Positions 21,025 through 31,460 of a stretch of DNA of 64,000 nucleotides are shown piece by piece (the first letter of the stretch is position 1; the number at the start of each line of letters is the position of its first letter). Source of the stretch: Diplolepis rosae (Eukaryota > Arthropoda > Insecta > Hymenoptera > Diplolepididae). Under the pieces are notes generated by a model. The model saw nothing but the letters and a program-made list of their open reading frames with translations, searched no databases and was not told the origin of the DNA. The stretch covers positions 2,666,001 to 2,730,000 of the forward strand of contig JAPYXD010000522.1 of NCBI GenBank assembly GCA_030998225.1, in the 5' to 3' direction. The translations under genes and the position numbers were made by a program.

Positions 21025-21136
21025 CATATTCATCGTAGTAAGAAGCGTTGTCTGTTAACCAATAGGTAGTCGTATTCAACACAGGTGGCCACCATGTGTT
21101 AGGATTTTCTCTTTCTGGTGACCACGAACTATTCAT
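21025..21136 (-). CDS. Lkr: Leucokinin (kinin) receptor, coding exon 1 (start and extracellular N-terminus)
   Basis: This exon encodes 37 codons plus one base: the N-terminal ectodomain of a class A G-protein-coupled receptor. The start ATG is 21136-21134. The segment carries three N-glycosylation sequons (NSS at residue 2, NTT at 21, NAS at 30), is rich in Trp/Pro and ends NASYYDEY. The donor is TATG|GTAAAT at 21025/21024, phase 1, which matches the phase of the acceptor at 10648 and restores an Asp codon. Upstream, TTCCAG at 21163-21158 is a plausible acceptor, so the exon would carry about 21 bases of 5' UTR. The N-terminus itself is not conserved; its assignment rests on the splice-phase match and position 10.4 kb upstream of TM1. 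An in-frame upstream Met (21193) exists, but the Met at 21136 follows the acceptor and starts a glycosylated ectodomain, so I prefer it. Confidence 0.68.
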
Positions 21137-21901
21137 GCTGATTGTAAAACTAGAAATCTGGAACATGGAAGCATAGGAGACTTTTCTACACACAATAGGT
21201 TTCTATTGAATTGTTGAACACTATTGGAAATGTTCTGAAATCTTAAAAATGTTTACCTTAGAAAGGTAAAGTAAAATTACATTCAATTTACGATACTATT
21301 AGCCAAACGTATTTTAAACTTGAGAAAAATTTACAGAATTTCCTGAATTTTTTTTAAATTACAAAGCAGCTAAATTTTTATTAAACTTATCTTAACCTTT
21401 ACAACCCGGCATTTTTTTACCTGCTTTTTTGTCTTTAGTGATAGAACTTTTTCATGAATGCCATTGGGTTGAATAGAGAAAATTATGAAACCCCCCCCCC
21501 CCCCCGCCACTATAATGGCTTCCGGGCTGGAGCGGAAAAGTCATACCTTCATTTCTTTTTTCTTTTACTTCTGTTTGTTAAATAATAATAAATATCGTAA
21601 AAATAATTATTCAAAGAAAAAATTGAGATAATATTTCATAAATAACTGAAGTGAAAACATTTTTATAATTTTTTATGCGGTTGAAATTAAAAAAACGCAT
21701 AATTTGTTTTATATCAATTTATTTTACAAACTTCGAGGTGATTATTTGAAATAAATAGAAATTATGGCACAAAAACCTAAAAAAATGTTTTATTATGGCT
21801 GAAAATTCAAAACACATTTAGAAATTTTCTTTGGTGTATATACAGAACTTCAGTTACGTATTTTGGAAAACTCAGATAGAGATTTCTAACAATACTAATA
21901 A
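21137..21901. repeat. Upstream of receptor exon 1; includes a 15-base C run
   Basis: 21491-21505 is an uninterrupted C run, next to GCCACTATAATGGCTTCC, similar to the left end region of the piggyBac-like element at 54515-54540. 21870-21893 carries a remnant of the CACTGTTAGAAAT MITE end. No promoter could be assigned. Confidence 0.4.
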
Positions 21902-22111
21902 TTAAATGTGAAGTAGTAAATCTAAAGTGTGCCTATAAAACATATTTAATGTTTCAGTCGAAACCAATTTCTCAACTCGCATTGCAACATAAAGACCATC
22001 AGAAAACATAGACGATAAAGATGCATTCAGTTTGTGGGCTTCCATGGTTGTTTCTTGACCCTCGGTGATTAAATATTTCGAACATTTTATAATATAGTAA
22101 TCAAGCTTCAT
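21902..22111 (-). other. Unrecognised open frame upstream of the receptor
   Basis: A 69-codon open frame on the receptor strand, 770 bp upstream of exon 1, with more balanced base use than its surroundings (EGQETTMEAHKLNASLSSMF and so on). I do not recognise it. It could be a 5' untranslated or alternative first exon, an old transposon fragment, or chance. Confidence 0.15.
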
Positions 22112-22203
22112 ATACGTTTGGAAATTATAGATAATATATGATAATAATGTGAAATCTGATACGTGACAGAAGAAAAATTAATTAATTTTCGAACGTTTTC
22201 TAT

Positions 22204-22429
22204 CCTGCTTAAGGGGTTATACTAATTTGACATGATGAAAAATGAGGCTTTTTTTAGGAATTATTTTCTTAGCTACTAATAAAGCATCAAAAAATGGTTT
22301 TAAGAGATTATTCTATATTTCATCAGTTATATAAATTATTTTTGTACATTTCAAATAAAAAATGGCGGCGTAGCAGTAGGTATAACAATTTTTAACAATA
22401 ACAGTTTTTTTTTCGATGAGAAAACGAAC
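22204..22429 (+). repeat. Left end of another TTAA-type element
   Basis: TTAAGGGGTTATACTAATTT matches the TTAAGGGGTTATTCTAC end at 18114. No partner end found; 23230-23275 holds the mirrored ATATAGTTTCGAGAAAAACG non-coding sequence typical of these elements, so the palindrome at 22430-23100 may have landed inside it. Confidence 0.45.
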
Positions 22430-23100
22430 TTAAGGTAGTACGATCACGAAAATTAGACCTCAGGCAAAAATAGATAATTTTGCTTTCAAGAATAGCAATA
22501 TTATTATTGAAGGGCTAATTTGAAAGAGAAAAAATTATTTTTCATGAAAAAAATTTGAAACACAAAATAATAATTTTATTAATAAATTTTATTTTGCCCA
22601 AACTTATTTTCTTATCGCTTCTTACCAAATTTTTAAAAATGATGCGATACTAATAAATCACGGTTCATTCTTTTAGGAAAAAGATTCTCTACAACTTGAC
22701 CGTTTCCTATTTTTGAAATTGAATTAATTATTATCAAATACAGCACTTTGTTTATAAAAATTTTGTTTTGAAAAATAGTTTTTTATAATTTGAGTCATTA
22801 AAAAATTCATTTTCAAAAATCGGAAGCGGTCAAGTTGTAGAGAATCTTTTTCCTAAAAAGATGAAACGTGATTTATTAGAATCGCATGATTTTTAAAAAT
22901 TTGGCTCGAAGCGATAAGAAAATAAGTTTGGGCAAAAATAAAATTTATTAATAACATTATTTTTTAGTGTTTCAAAATTTTTTCATGAAAAATATTCTTT
23001 TCTCTTTCAAATTAGCCCTTCAATTGTGGTATTGCTATTCTTGAAAGCAAAATTATCTATTTTTGCCTGAGGTCTAATTTTCGTGATCATACTACCTTAA
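22430..23100. mobile_element. TTAA foldback element, copy 2 (near-complete palindrome)
   Basis: TTAAGGTAGTACGATCACGA at 22430 and the exact mirror ending at 23100, with TTAA at each edge. Arms of about 300 bases (22430-22735 and 22800-23100) pair nearly throughout, leaving a loop of about 60. It shares its ends with 8396-8911. A transcript across it would form a long hairpin. Confidence 0.85.
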
Positions 23101-23384
23101 TTTGGTTATAAAAAATTTAATTCCCAATCAATCATAACATTTATAAGTACCAATCTATATTACCTATCTAAGAAGCTATAGTTAAAATTTCAAGTCAATC
23201 GGATGAACATTGCTCGAGTTATACTGTTCGTTAAATTGAAAAATATAGTTTCGAGAAAAACGCGTTCAAAGTTTAAAAACATGTTTACTATATGAAATCT
23301 TCAAGATACATGTATATTGATTTTTCACTTACTTATAATGGAAAAAATATACTGACTGGACTACGACACTTCAAAATGCTACGT
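23101..23384. other. Spacer, tail of a TTAA-type element
   Basis: Contains GAGAAAAACGCGTTCAAAGT, the recurrent non-coding sequence of the TTAA elements. No gene. Confidence 0.4.
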
Positions 23385-24442
23385 CCCAGGTGCGAATTGA
23401 CCGTCGGCCCACGGTTGGGCCAACCTTGTTAAAGTTGGTCCAACCTTGTTGGCCAGAGGTTGGGCCAACTAGTGAAATGATAACGCTATCCGTCCATTGG
23501 CGTGAACAGTTGGCCCGATGCCGGGTGCCGGAGATGGGCCGTCCTAGGTCAAAATATGCTTGTACACGTGTAGAAAATGAAATCAGGACACTAGCAGGCC
23601 CTGATAAGGTACATTATTAGTACGTTATTGATACATTATTTGTAATCGCACGCTTGAATTAAAAGTTTTATATTCGCTTTTGGATTCGAACCCTCTAACC
23701 TACCTCTATATTATCTACATAACTAAACGCATTCCTAACACCTAAAGCCTCTCGGCTATTCTCGCTTACCATATTCCGAAAAAAATGTCGCTTATAAGCT
23801 ACTGCTGCAAAGGCCATATAAGATGGGTCTGTACCCTGTTAATGAGCTATCTTTTTGTTTCATGTATTTTAATCAGTTATGGGTTTAAAATTTTTACACT
23901 TTCAATTACTGAATTAAATTTCTATAAAACAGTATAATTTACATAGTATACAACATTTTACATTTTAATGTCAAGATTTTTTTTTAAATAAGGCAATTTT
24001 CGCATTCGATTGGTTAAACCATAGCCTAGAGGTGGTCCGACCAAACTATCACGGTCATCTAAGGTAATTTGCCAAGGTTGGCCCGACAGTCGGTTCGAGT
24101 CTGGGCCATAGTTGGGACGACAGTTGGTCGTGCAATGGCAACGGGATCTAGTTATTACTATGCCGACGATTGGTTTAACCGTGGCCCAGAGGTGGGCCGA
24201 CTGAAATGTCGCGGTCATCTAAAGCAATTCGCCAAAGTTGGCCCGACAGTTGGTTCGAGTCTGGGCCATAGTTGAGCCGACGGTCGGGCACATCTTCGGT
24301 TGCCGGTGTTGGCTGCCAAAGTTGGTAAAACCGAAACTACCACAGTTGGCCCAACTATGGTCACCAAACCTTGGTCGCCAGAGTAGGGCCAACCGTGGCC
24401 CGATGGTCCAACTCTGGCAGCCGAACGAAATTCGCACCTGGG
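23385..24442. mobile_element. GC-rich TTGGCC-repeat element
   Basis: Ends CCCAGGTGCGAA (23385-23396) and TTCGCACCTGGG (24431-24442), a perfect 12-bp inverted repeat, followed by looser mirrored GGTTGGGCCAAC-rich sequence. Inside, a 160-bp unit starting GGTTAAACCATAGCC (24012) is repeated directly at 24171. GC content is strikingly above the surroundings. Long open frames here (for example 24219-24494) are by-products of the TTGGCC repeats, not genes. Confidence 0.65.
23680..23765 (-). tRNA. tRNA-like segment (SINE head or tRNA pseudogene)
   Basis: Minus strand carries a consensus B-box GGTTCGAATCC at 23692-23682 and, about 60 bases upstream, TAGCCGAGAGGCTTTAGG (about 23760-23743), an A-box like those of Leu/Ser tRNAs (variant TGGCCGAGNGG). 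No acceptor-stem pairing was found, so I read it as a tRNA-derived SINE or relic within the GC-rich element. Confidence 0.35.
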
Positions 24443-24499
24443 GTGCAGCGAAGTGGCCTCTTCGAACGCTTCGGAGCGCTCGGAGGCGTATCAAAAATT

Positions 24500-24920
24500 G
24501 AGCTCAAAAAATACCCACGTATTTTGAGGCACTGATTATGAATATGATGATGTAAATGCCCGAAAATTTTATTTTCAAGGTCAAAACTAAAAGAAAATGT
24601 GTTTAATGTTCCAAAAATGTTTGCCCTAAAATCATTATTTTACGATAAAAATGAGATTTAAAAAAAAAAGAAAAAAAACTGCCAAAACCCATTAAGGGTG
24701 CAGTTCCGAATAAGTGAACCTTCTGATTTCCATTAAATTTCCCATTTTTACGTATTTCGACGCGCTGATTACGAAGTTAATTGTGAAAATTTCTAGTCAA
24801 TTTTCATGGTTAAACCATAAAAATACAAAAAAGATTTTTTCACCTGAAATGCAATATTTCTTGATGCAAGGGAAATTTCTTTGGATCGAAAGCATATTTG
24901 ATAGGAAACTTCATGCAAGA
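24500..24920 (+). repeat. GCGCTGATTACGAATATG repeat family, two tandem units
   Basis: Units at about 24510-24690 and 24745-24900 share a TATTTTGAGGCACTGATTA/ TTTCGACGCGCTGATTACG core and a following AAAATTT-TTCAAGGTC block. Relatives at 26790-27060 (+), 30100-30235 (-) and 57160-57425 (-). Confidence 0.55.
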
Positions 24921-26700
24921 TAAATTTTTTATTTTACAAAATACCTTTCTTAAAATTTGGAAAATACAACAGAAGAGGATAAAGAACGTCTGTCAATTTC
25001 GCTTGAGTAAAAAGTATGCAAACATTTTTTACAGTTAACTGTAATTGTCAATAAGTCTTCCAAATATTTTTGAAATTTGTATTTAGAAGAATTTAAAAAA
25101 CGTGCTGTATTGAATTTTGTTATATATATTTATTTATAGTTATTATTGTATATTTTTAAAAATGATCTTTTATTTATTAAAAAAAAATATGAATTTCAAC
25201 TCTAAAATCCGGATTCGTATGTTTGAAAGGCTATATAACTCCCTTTTTAGTGGAAATCAATTCCTCTGCTTTAAGATTTTTAAATAAAAAATTTGGAATT
25301 CTAATAACTTCCGGAAAATATGACTTATCCAAAGCTGTAAGTTCTCTTTTGCCTGATCAAAAACATTAAAAGTTTTGATATCTTCAAGTTGTGATGTTAT
25401 AATAAGAAAGTAAAGCTTTTTTAAACCCGCTTTCAAAATACCGAAACACTTAAATTAGAAAAAAAAAATAAAATAGTTGATTTGGTTGAAAATTTTTTTT
25501 ACTTAGAATAAGTAATGTAATTAGAAAATGAAAAAGGTACATGATCTTTTAATACGAGATAATTGATGAAATATCCAATTAATATTTGCAAAATAAAAGC
25601 AATGTATTGTATTTTGTATGATACTTCGAATTCTATGATTTATTTTAAATGTTAGAAGTAATTTATAGTCTCGTTAATAAAACAAATTTGAATATTCACA
25701 TTTTTTATAATGAATCATTACGTTCATTATAATAGATTTTTATAATAAACGAAGCCAATGGAAAAAATTAAAAGAAGATAATTTAATTTAGATGTAAATT
25801 CAACAAAGAGTACCCATAGAGGAATATTTTTCTTCTTTTTACATCTGAAAGCACGTCGTAACTTCTATTACGCTTTGATAACTTTTGTTAAATAATGTAT
25901 TGTACAATTACTTTCAATTTATTTTCAGGTACATATACAGCAAGAAGATACCTTTATGAAAAGATCCGTGAATAAAGCTGTAGTACTAGCATTTCATGGA
26001 TCTTGTAAAACCATAATTAGAAAATAGAAATGAAATTTCGCTATGAGATGTACGTTCCATAAATGAGAAAAGAGAGTTAAAATTATTTACTCATGGGCAG
26101 AACAAAATTTAACGCTGCCTTCAAGGAATATTTATTCAAGATGAATATCTGAATTGGAATCGATGAAATGCTTTTAAACCAATCTGATTGATATGAACTC
26201 TGCTTCTCCAAATTAGCAAACAGAGTAAACGAGTATATACATTTTTTATTTAGTAAAAAAGTTTTTATTTAAATGGAAAACTTGATTATTTCATAAGTTA
26301 CTCTTCAAAGTGTTGTGCATGTAAATAGAAATGAAAATAGAATAAAATTGATGGCTTTACAAATTAACTTCTCCCTTTATGCTTTCTATTATCATCTTTA
26401 TTTTAACCTATCTCATCTGATAGACATAAATCTTTCAATTTTAAACAAGTATACTATTTTTATACAGGGAATAGTGGCAATGAGCTGATTGGATAAATTT
26501 CAAACTTATAATTATGCTTAAATTTGATATAATTCGAGGACTTTTCTGTTTCAATGTGAAGGTTACACTTTATTAAGTAAAGCAAATGTAAAAGGCGTGG
26601 TTTTTTATATTTTACTGGATTTTCAAAACCTTTTAATTTTTGTAAATTCCTTACATCACCTGGTACTAATGAATCGTGCCTTATAAAAAATCGTTCAATA
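24921..26700. other. AT-rich spacer, nothing recognised
   Basis: No frame, inverted repeat or known element end that I can support. Confidence 0.5.
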
Positions 26701-27078
26701 TATTATCTTTTACATAATGATTATGTTAATAATGGGTGCACTAGCTTCCGAAAAACATTTACCTGCGATTAATTTGAAACTTACTATACCCACATATTTT
26801 GGGGCGCTGATTACGAATATGATAATGAAAATACCTGCAAATTTAATTTTCAAGGTAAAACTAAAAAAAAAATGTTTTCAACAAGTTTTTTCATTTTATG
26901 TCGATAAATATTGATCTAGAAAAAAAATATTCTCCACAAAAGTTATAGGAGATGAAAAGATCTATCTTTGATGTCCTAAACATTTTTTCCCTAAAACCAT
27001 CATTTTTCGAGAAAAATAAGATTTAAAAAAAAAATCGTAAAAACCAATGTGCAAAATTTCGCAAATGCTCCAAATATA
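26701..27078 (+). repeat. GCGCTGATTACGAATATG repeat family unit
   Basis: ATTTTGGGGCGCTGATTACG at 26798 and the AAACTAAAAAAAAAATGTTT block; mirrored by 30100-30235 so that two mariners now sit between opposite-strand copies. Confidence 0.5.
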
Positions 27079-28028
27079 CGAGGTCTGTCCGGAAAGTATC
27101 GGGCCTACCTTTATATCTCCGCGCCATAGTGTTCGAGAGACCTCTGCGGGGCATGAACGTCAACAGTAAAGCCTCACGAAACTATCGGTTGCTTGCTGAC
27201 ATCTGCCGGACGTATAGTTCATGCGCAGACTGTCTTTGTTTACAAAGCTATTTTTGAGTTCGGCGGATTTTGTGATTGTTAAAAATGACTGAAAAACAAG
27301 ATCAACGAATTTGCATCAAATTTTGTTTTCAACTCGGAAAAACGAGTTCGGAAACTGTTGAGATGATGCAGAAAGCCTTTGGGAATGAGTGTATGAGCAA
27401 AACACGAATAAAAGAGTGGTATAATCGTTTCAAAGGAGGCCGCACTTCTGTTGATAGTGATTCTCGTTCTGGCCGACCTTCGACGACAAAAACATTGGAT
27501 AATATTGAGCGGGTGCGACTTGCGATTGAAGGTGATCGTCGATTAACTGTTCGTGAACTAGAAAATGATCTCGGAATACCGAAAACTACTGTTTGGGAAA
27601 TTTTAAACAAGATTTTAGGAATGAATCGCGTGTGTGCGATGACTCGCTTCTTCACCACGATAACGCGCCAGCGCATTCATCAAATCTTGTGCAGCAGTTT
27701 CTGAGTAAACACAGCATCGCATTGCTTCGACAACCTCCATACAGTCCCGACAGCCCCCTGTGACTTTTGGCTGTTTCCGAAACTCAAAAAACCACTCAAA
27801 GGACAGCGATTCGATGACAAAACGACGGTTGAAAATAATGCGACCAGTGTACTCAAGGCCATCCCTAAAAGTGAGTTCCAGGACTGTTTCGAGAAGTGGA
27901 AACATCGCTGGAACCGTGTTATTCAATCAAGTAGGGATTACTTTGAAGGATGCCACCCGTCCGATGATGAAGAATAACGCCAGCGCGGAGATATAAAGGT
28001 AAGCCCGATACTTTCCGGACAGACCTCG
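27079..28028 (+). mobile_element. Internally deleted mariner with 46-bp terminal repeats
   Basis: Ends CGAGGTCTGTCCGGAAAGTA and onward match their mirror over 46 bases with one mismatch; TA on both sides. ATG 27285 opens an intact DNA-binding half (KFCFQLGKTSSETVEMMQKA, RSGRPSTTKT, a second helix-turn-helix around RELENDLGIPKTTVWEI). After LGMNRVCA the frame jumps to the middle of the catalytic domain: in another frame LLHHDNAPAHSS (second Asp), RQPPYSPD-PCDFWLF (third Asp) and a C-terminus ending FEGCHPSDDEE. The first catalytic Asp is deleted. Near-identical ends suggest recent movement in trans. Confidence 0.9.
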
Positions 28029-28677
28029 TAAGTTGTAAACCTCATCGAGATACACATTTTTTGTCACATGTATTTTTTTTCTACGATTGATAATTTCCGA
28101 GAAAATTAGTGATACATTTGATATCGAATTTAAGTACCCAAAAATAATACAAGCTACACATTATGTATAACCAAGTATTTTATGTAATTCATTCTCCTAT
28201 CTCATGTCTCTTGTTATTCTTTCACCTTTTTTTCGTACTGTAACCCTTCACTTCATGGACTTTCAACCCTTCATTTTTTAACTCCTCTTCATGACTTATG
28301 TACCAGGCCCAAATTTTACATCATGTGGGTCCTAAAATCTCTTTCCCTGGAGCATTTTTTTCAGGTCAGCAAAAGCCAATAGTCGCTGGGGCCAGACCTG
28401 GAGAATATGGTGGTTGAGGAATCAATTCGAAGCTTAATTCATTCAATTTGACCATTGTTTTCATGGACTTGTGGCACGGTGTATGGTCTTGGTGGAACAG
28501 CACTTTTTTCTTTTGCATGTGAGGCCGTTTGATCTTGATTTCTGCACTCAATCGATCAAGTAATGCCATTCAATAGTCGCTGTTACTGGTTTTAACTTTC
28601 TTGAGATAGTTGATAAACAAAATACCGTGCGCGTCCCAAAATATGGATGCCATAGCCTTGCCAGCCCACTGTTGAGC

Positions 28678-28872
28678 GAACCCAATGGGCACACGATATT
28701 AGAAACGTTTATGTAACATTCTACAAACGTTCCGGTAACGTCTCTATGTTCGATGTCCTACAAACGTTCTTAGAAGGTTTTTGGAACGTCTTTCGGGCAT
28801 TGGATATAGAGATGTTCATAGAACGTTTGTAGAATGTTACATAAACGTTTCTAATATCGTGTGCCCTTTGGG
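28678..28872. mobile_element. 195-bp MITE with about 50-bp inverted ends
   Basis: Ends CCCAATGGGCACACGATATT and its mirror AATATCGTGTGCCCTTTGGG; mirrored AGAAACGTTTATGTAACATT continues inward. Inserted in the mariner coding sequence. AA flanks each side, so the duplication may be 2 bp, but this is not certain. Confidence 0.75.
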
Positions 28873-28933
28873 AAGCAAGGGCTGCAGTCACACGAATTGC
28901 ATTCGCTGTGTTTTGTTTCGAGTAATGCATTAG

Positions 28934-29381
28934 TACATTACGTGTCCTGCGAGGATTGTCGCGAGTCTCGGAATTACCCGAATTGTGTGCATTGGCACGT
29001 ATTCTATTTTATGTGACTTCGGTGCGTATACGAGTTTTTATGCGTACACTGGAATCTAAACTAGTATTATAGTTGTTTGCGGCGCTAGTCATTACACTTG
29101 ATATGTCACGACTAGTCCCGGCCATTTTGATTTTATCGATCTTGTGTAGTAGTAATGGATTTTAGTAGACGCATGCGCAGTTCAAATGTACAAGGCTTTG
29201 CCAGTAAGATGCTAACGCTGTACGAAGAAGAAGAAGAATAAGAAGGATTGAGCTTCGTTTCATGGCTATGGGCGCATGCGCAGTTCAGTTTTTACATTTC
29301 ATTCCTTTCTGGCGAAATGTACTACATTGCGCTACTGTTAACTGTAGCGAAAAAACGAATTTGCGCGCCGATGGCACATAA
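28934..29381 (-). mobile_element. AGGCACAT repeat family, copy B
   Basis: Reverse relative to copy A: TCCTGCGAGGATTGTCGCGA at the left (outer end missing), ATTTTATGTGACTTCGGTGC, GACGCATGCGCAGTTCAAAT, GAAGAAGAAGAAGAATAAGA, and GCCGATGGCACATAAA at the right. Sits in the broken mariner. Confidence 0.7.
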
Positions 29382-30099
29382 ACTATTTTTCATAGCAACT
29401 GTTTTGAGAATTTTATTTTCGGTACCTGTAGAGAGGTACCTAAAATCGGATTTTCAAAAGAGGCGCTATGAAAATCCTTTTTACCACGCTTGAACAGCTC
29501 CAAACAGCGTTCTGAATCTTCGACGCTTTGTTGTTTTTGCTCGGGTGTGAGCAAACGCGGCACCCACTTCGAAAACAACTTACGCATCCCCAAGGATTCG
29601 TGCAAAATTGTAAACATACTACCTTCTGATAACTTTAAGGTGTCAGCTATCTTACGCAACTTTAATTTGCGATCGCCCAAAGCTATTTTGTGGACTTTTG
29701 TTATACTTTTCCGAACAACTACTGATTTTGGGTGACCAGAGCGTTCAGCGTCATCGGTGTTTGTACGACCGCGTTTAAATTCGGTATATCAGTCAATGAT
29801 TGTTGATTTCCCTGGTGCAAAGTCCCCATAACGCTCGTCAAGCCACTGCTTTGCTTCAACAGTGTTTTTTCCCATTAAAAAGCAATGTTTGATTAACAGT
29901 CAAAACTCTTTTTTATCCATTGTTTTGAAAATGACAAAAGTTACTTAACTAAAACCTCTGTAACTTCTAAACTAAACGTCAGATTGTCATGAAATTTGGA
30001 CAATTAACGTTTGAAGGTTCGTACTATCCAGAAATCATATGGATTTGACAACAGTGGTGCCATCTATATGTCAGACCGGAAACTTATTGAGTGATGTGT

Positions 30100-30240
30100 T
30101 TATCGACATCAAATAAAAAAACTTCTTAAAAACATTTTTTTTAGTTTTGACCTTTAAAATCAAATTTGCGTGTATTTTCATCATCATATTCGTAATCAGC
30201 GCCTTAAAATATTGAATTTGATTACGTTATTAGGATTAAG
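30100..30240 (-). repeat. GCGCTGATTACGAATATG repeat, inverted unit
   Basis: CATATTCGTAATCAGCGCCT at 30186 is the mirror of 26798-26820; TTTTAGTTTTGACCTTTAAA also mirrored. Confidence 0.55.
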
Positions 30241-31460
30241 ATAAATTTTTTTAATAGTACCTCAGAAACACTTCTTTTTCACTTTTCTATTATGAGTCAA
30301 AATTTGTGAAATGGGACACTTTTTTCGGGAGTCGTGATTTTTTTCTACAAATGAGCAATTCAGTAGAATATTACATTGGTAAAAAGGTCTCAGAAGGGTT
30401 TCGCAAAATTTGAAGTTTTTCAAAAGTTATGGTTATTCAAAGTTTTTAGCAGTAGTTTGGTAATTAATTTTTTTCTCTTAATCTACTGTAAGGATTTCGC
30501 TTATTTTTTACTGTTTTATTTCGTATGTCCATTGTACAAGAAAAAAAGTTACAACAATGTTGCATAAAAATTGCTAAAATGAGCAACAATTTTTATAAAC
30601 AAATTAAATTTGTTGCAACTGCTTTCATGTCAAGGAGCCGCGCGACTCCCGATACATGCAACACATTGCGCGCTACCTACGTAGATGCATGCCTTTCAAC
30701 GTATTCGCATTTCTTCTGTTTCTAATCGTATGAATTATTTATTTATTTTATACTTTAAAGACAAATTTGCCTTTTTGTGAATATTCAACCATCATGACTC
30801 CCAAAAACTATCCCTAGATGCCACCCTCTTTACAATGAAAAATTTTATTCCACTGTCTCCTATTACCATATTCAATTTTGTAAATGAAAATATTCGTTGA
30901 TACATATTGATGAAGTATGAGAAGCTTGCATTGCGTTACAGCCCTTGTTACCTACCTTATTGTGTGCAAGACATCCCTTGCGTCAACGGAGAACTTTCAA
31001 CAACTTTTTCAGATGCAAAATCGATATTTCTGGGCTTTATATACTTGGGGGTGAAAATACAACCTCCAAAATCCATCAGAGGACTCATCCTTCATATGGG
31101 CGACGTTTCTTGTTTCGGATGGAAAGTGGGTAGAAATAATTTGAGTCACAAAGGGTTAACTGGGTTAAGTGAATTTAAGTGTTTTTTATAAGTGTTGTTT
31201 ATTTTAATTTTATTTCTATTCCACTTGAAAAATCACTTTTCTATTAATGGGACTTATTACATTATATGTTTTATTATTTAACTTTTATATATTAACTAAT
31301 GTTCCTTTTAAACTCTTTGCAGTTCATTTGAAACATTCATAGTGGGTTTTAAATATTTAATCATATATTAGTATTCCTGCACCAACATAGTCGAACATGC
31401 AAAGTAACTATACAGATTTACTCATAAACAAGTCAAATATAGAAATTAAAAGATCATATA
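30241..31460. other. Spacer with one unrecognised 94-codon frame
   Basis: 30907-31191 (+) is open and less AT-biased than its surroundings, but its translation matches nothing I know and has no domain, so I do not call a gene. The rest has no identifiable content. Confidence 0.4.

Larger units (their letters stand above)
28290..30095 (-). mobile_element. mariner on the minus strand, broken by later insertions
   Basis: The N-terminal half runs down from ATG 29920 (MDKKEF then an in-frame stop, KHCFLMGKNTVEAKQWLDER, later GDRKLKLRKIADTLKLSEGS and a WVPRLLTPEQKQ linker) to about 29480. The C-terminal half is 28685-28340: AQQWAGKAMASIFWDAHGIL, LFHQDHTPCHKS (second Asp) and PPYSPGLAPA with the third Asp region damaged. 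The 5' end shows AATAAGTTTCCGGTCTGACA near 30092. Between the halves lie a MITE, an AGGCACAT repeat and a small hairpin; about 60 residues of the catalytic centre are lost. Confidence 0.8.

Noticed and set aside
24219..24501. Overlapping 87-91 codon open frames on both strands
   Set aside because: They arise from GC-rich TTGGCC tandem repeats with few stop codons; composition and repetitiveness argue against a gene.
30907..31191. 94-codon open frame as host exon
   Set aside because: No recognisable domain, no convincing splice sites and no supporting neighbour.
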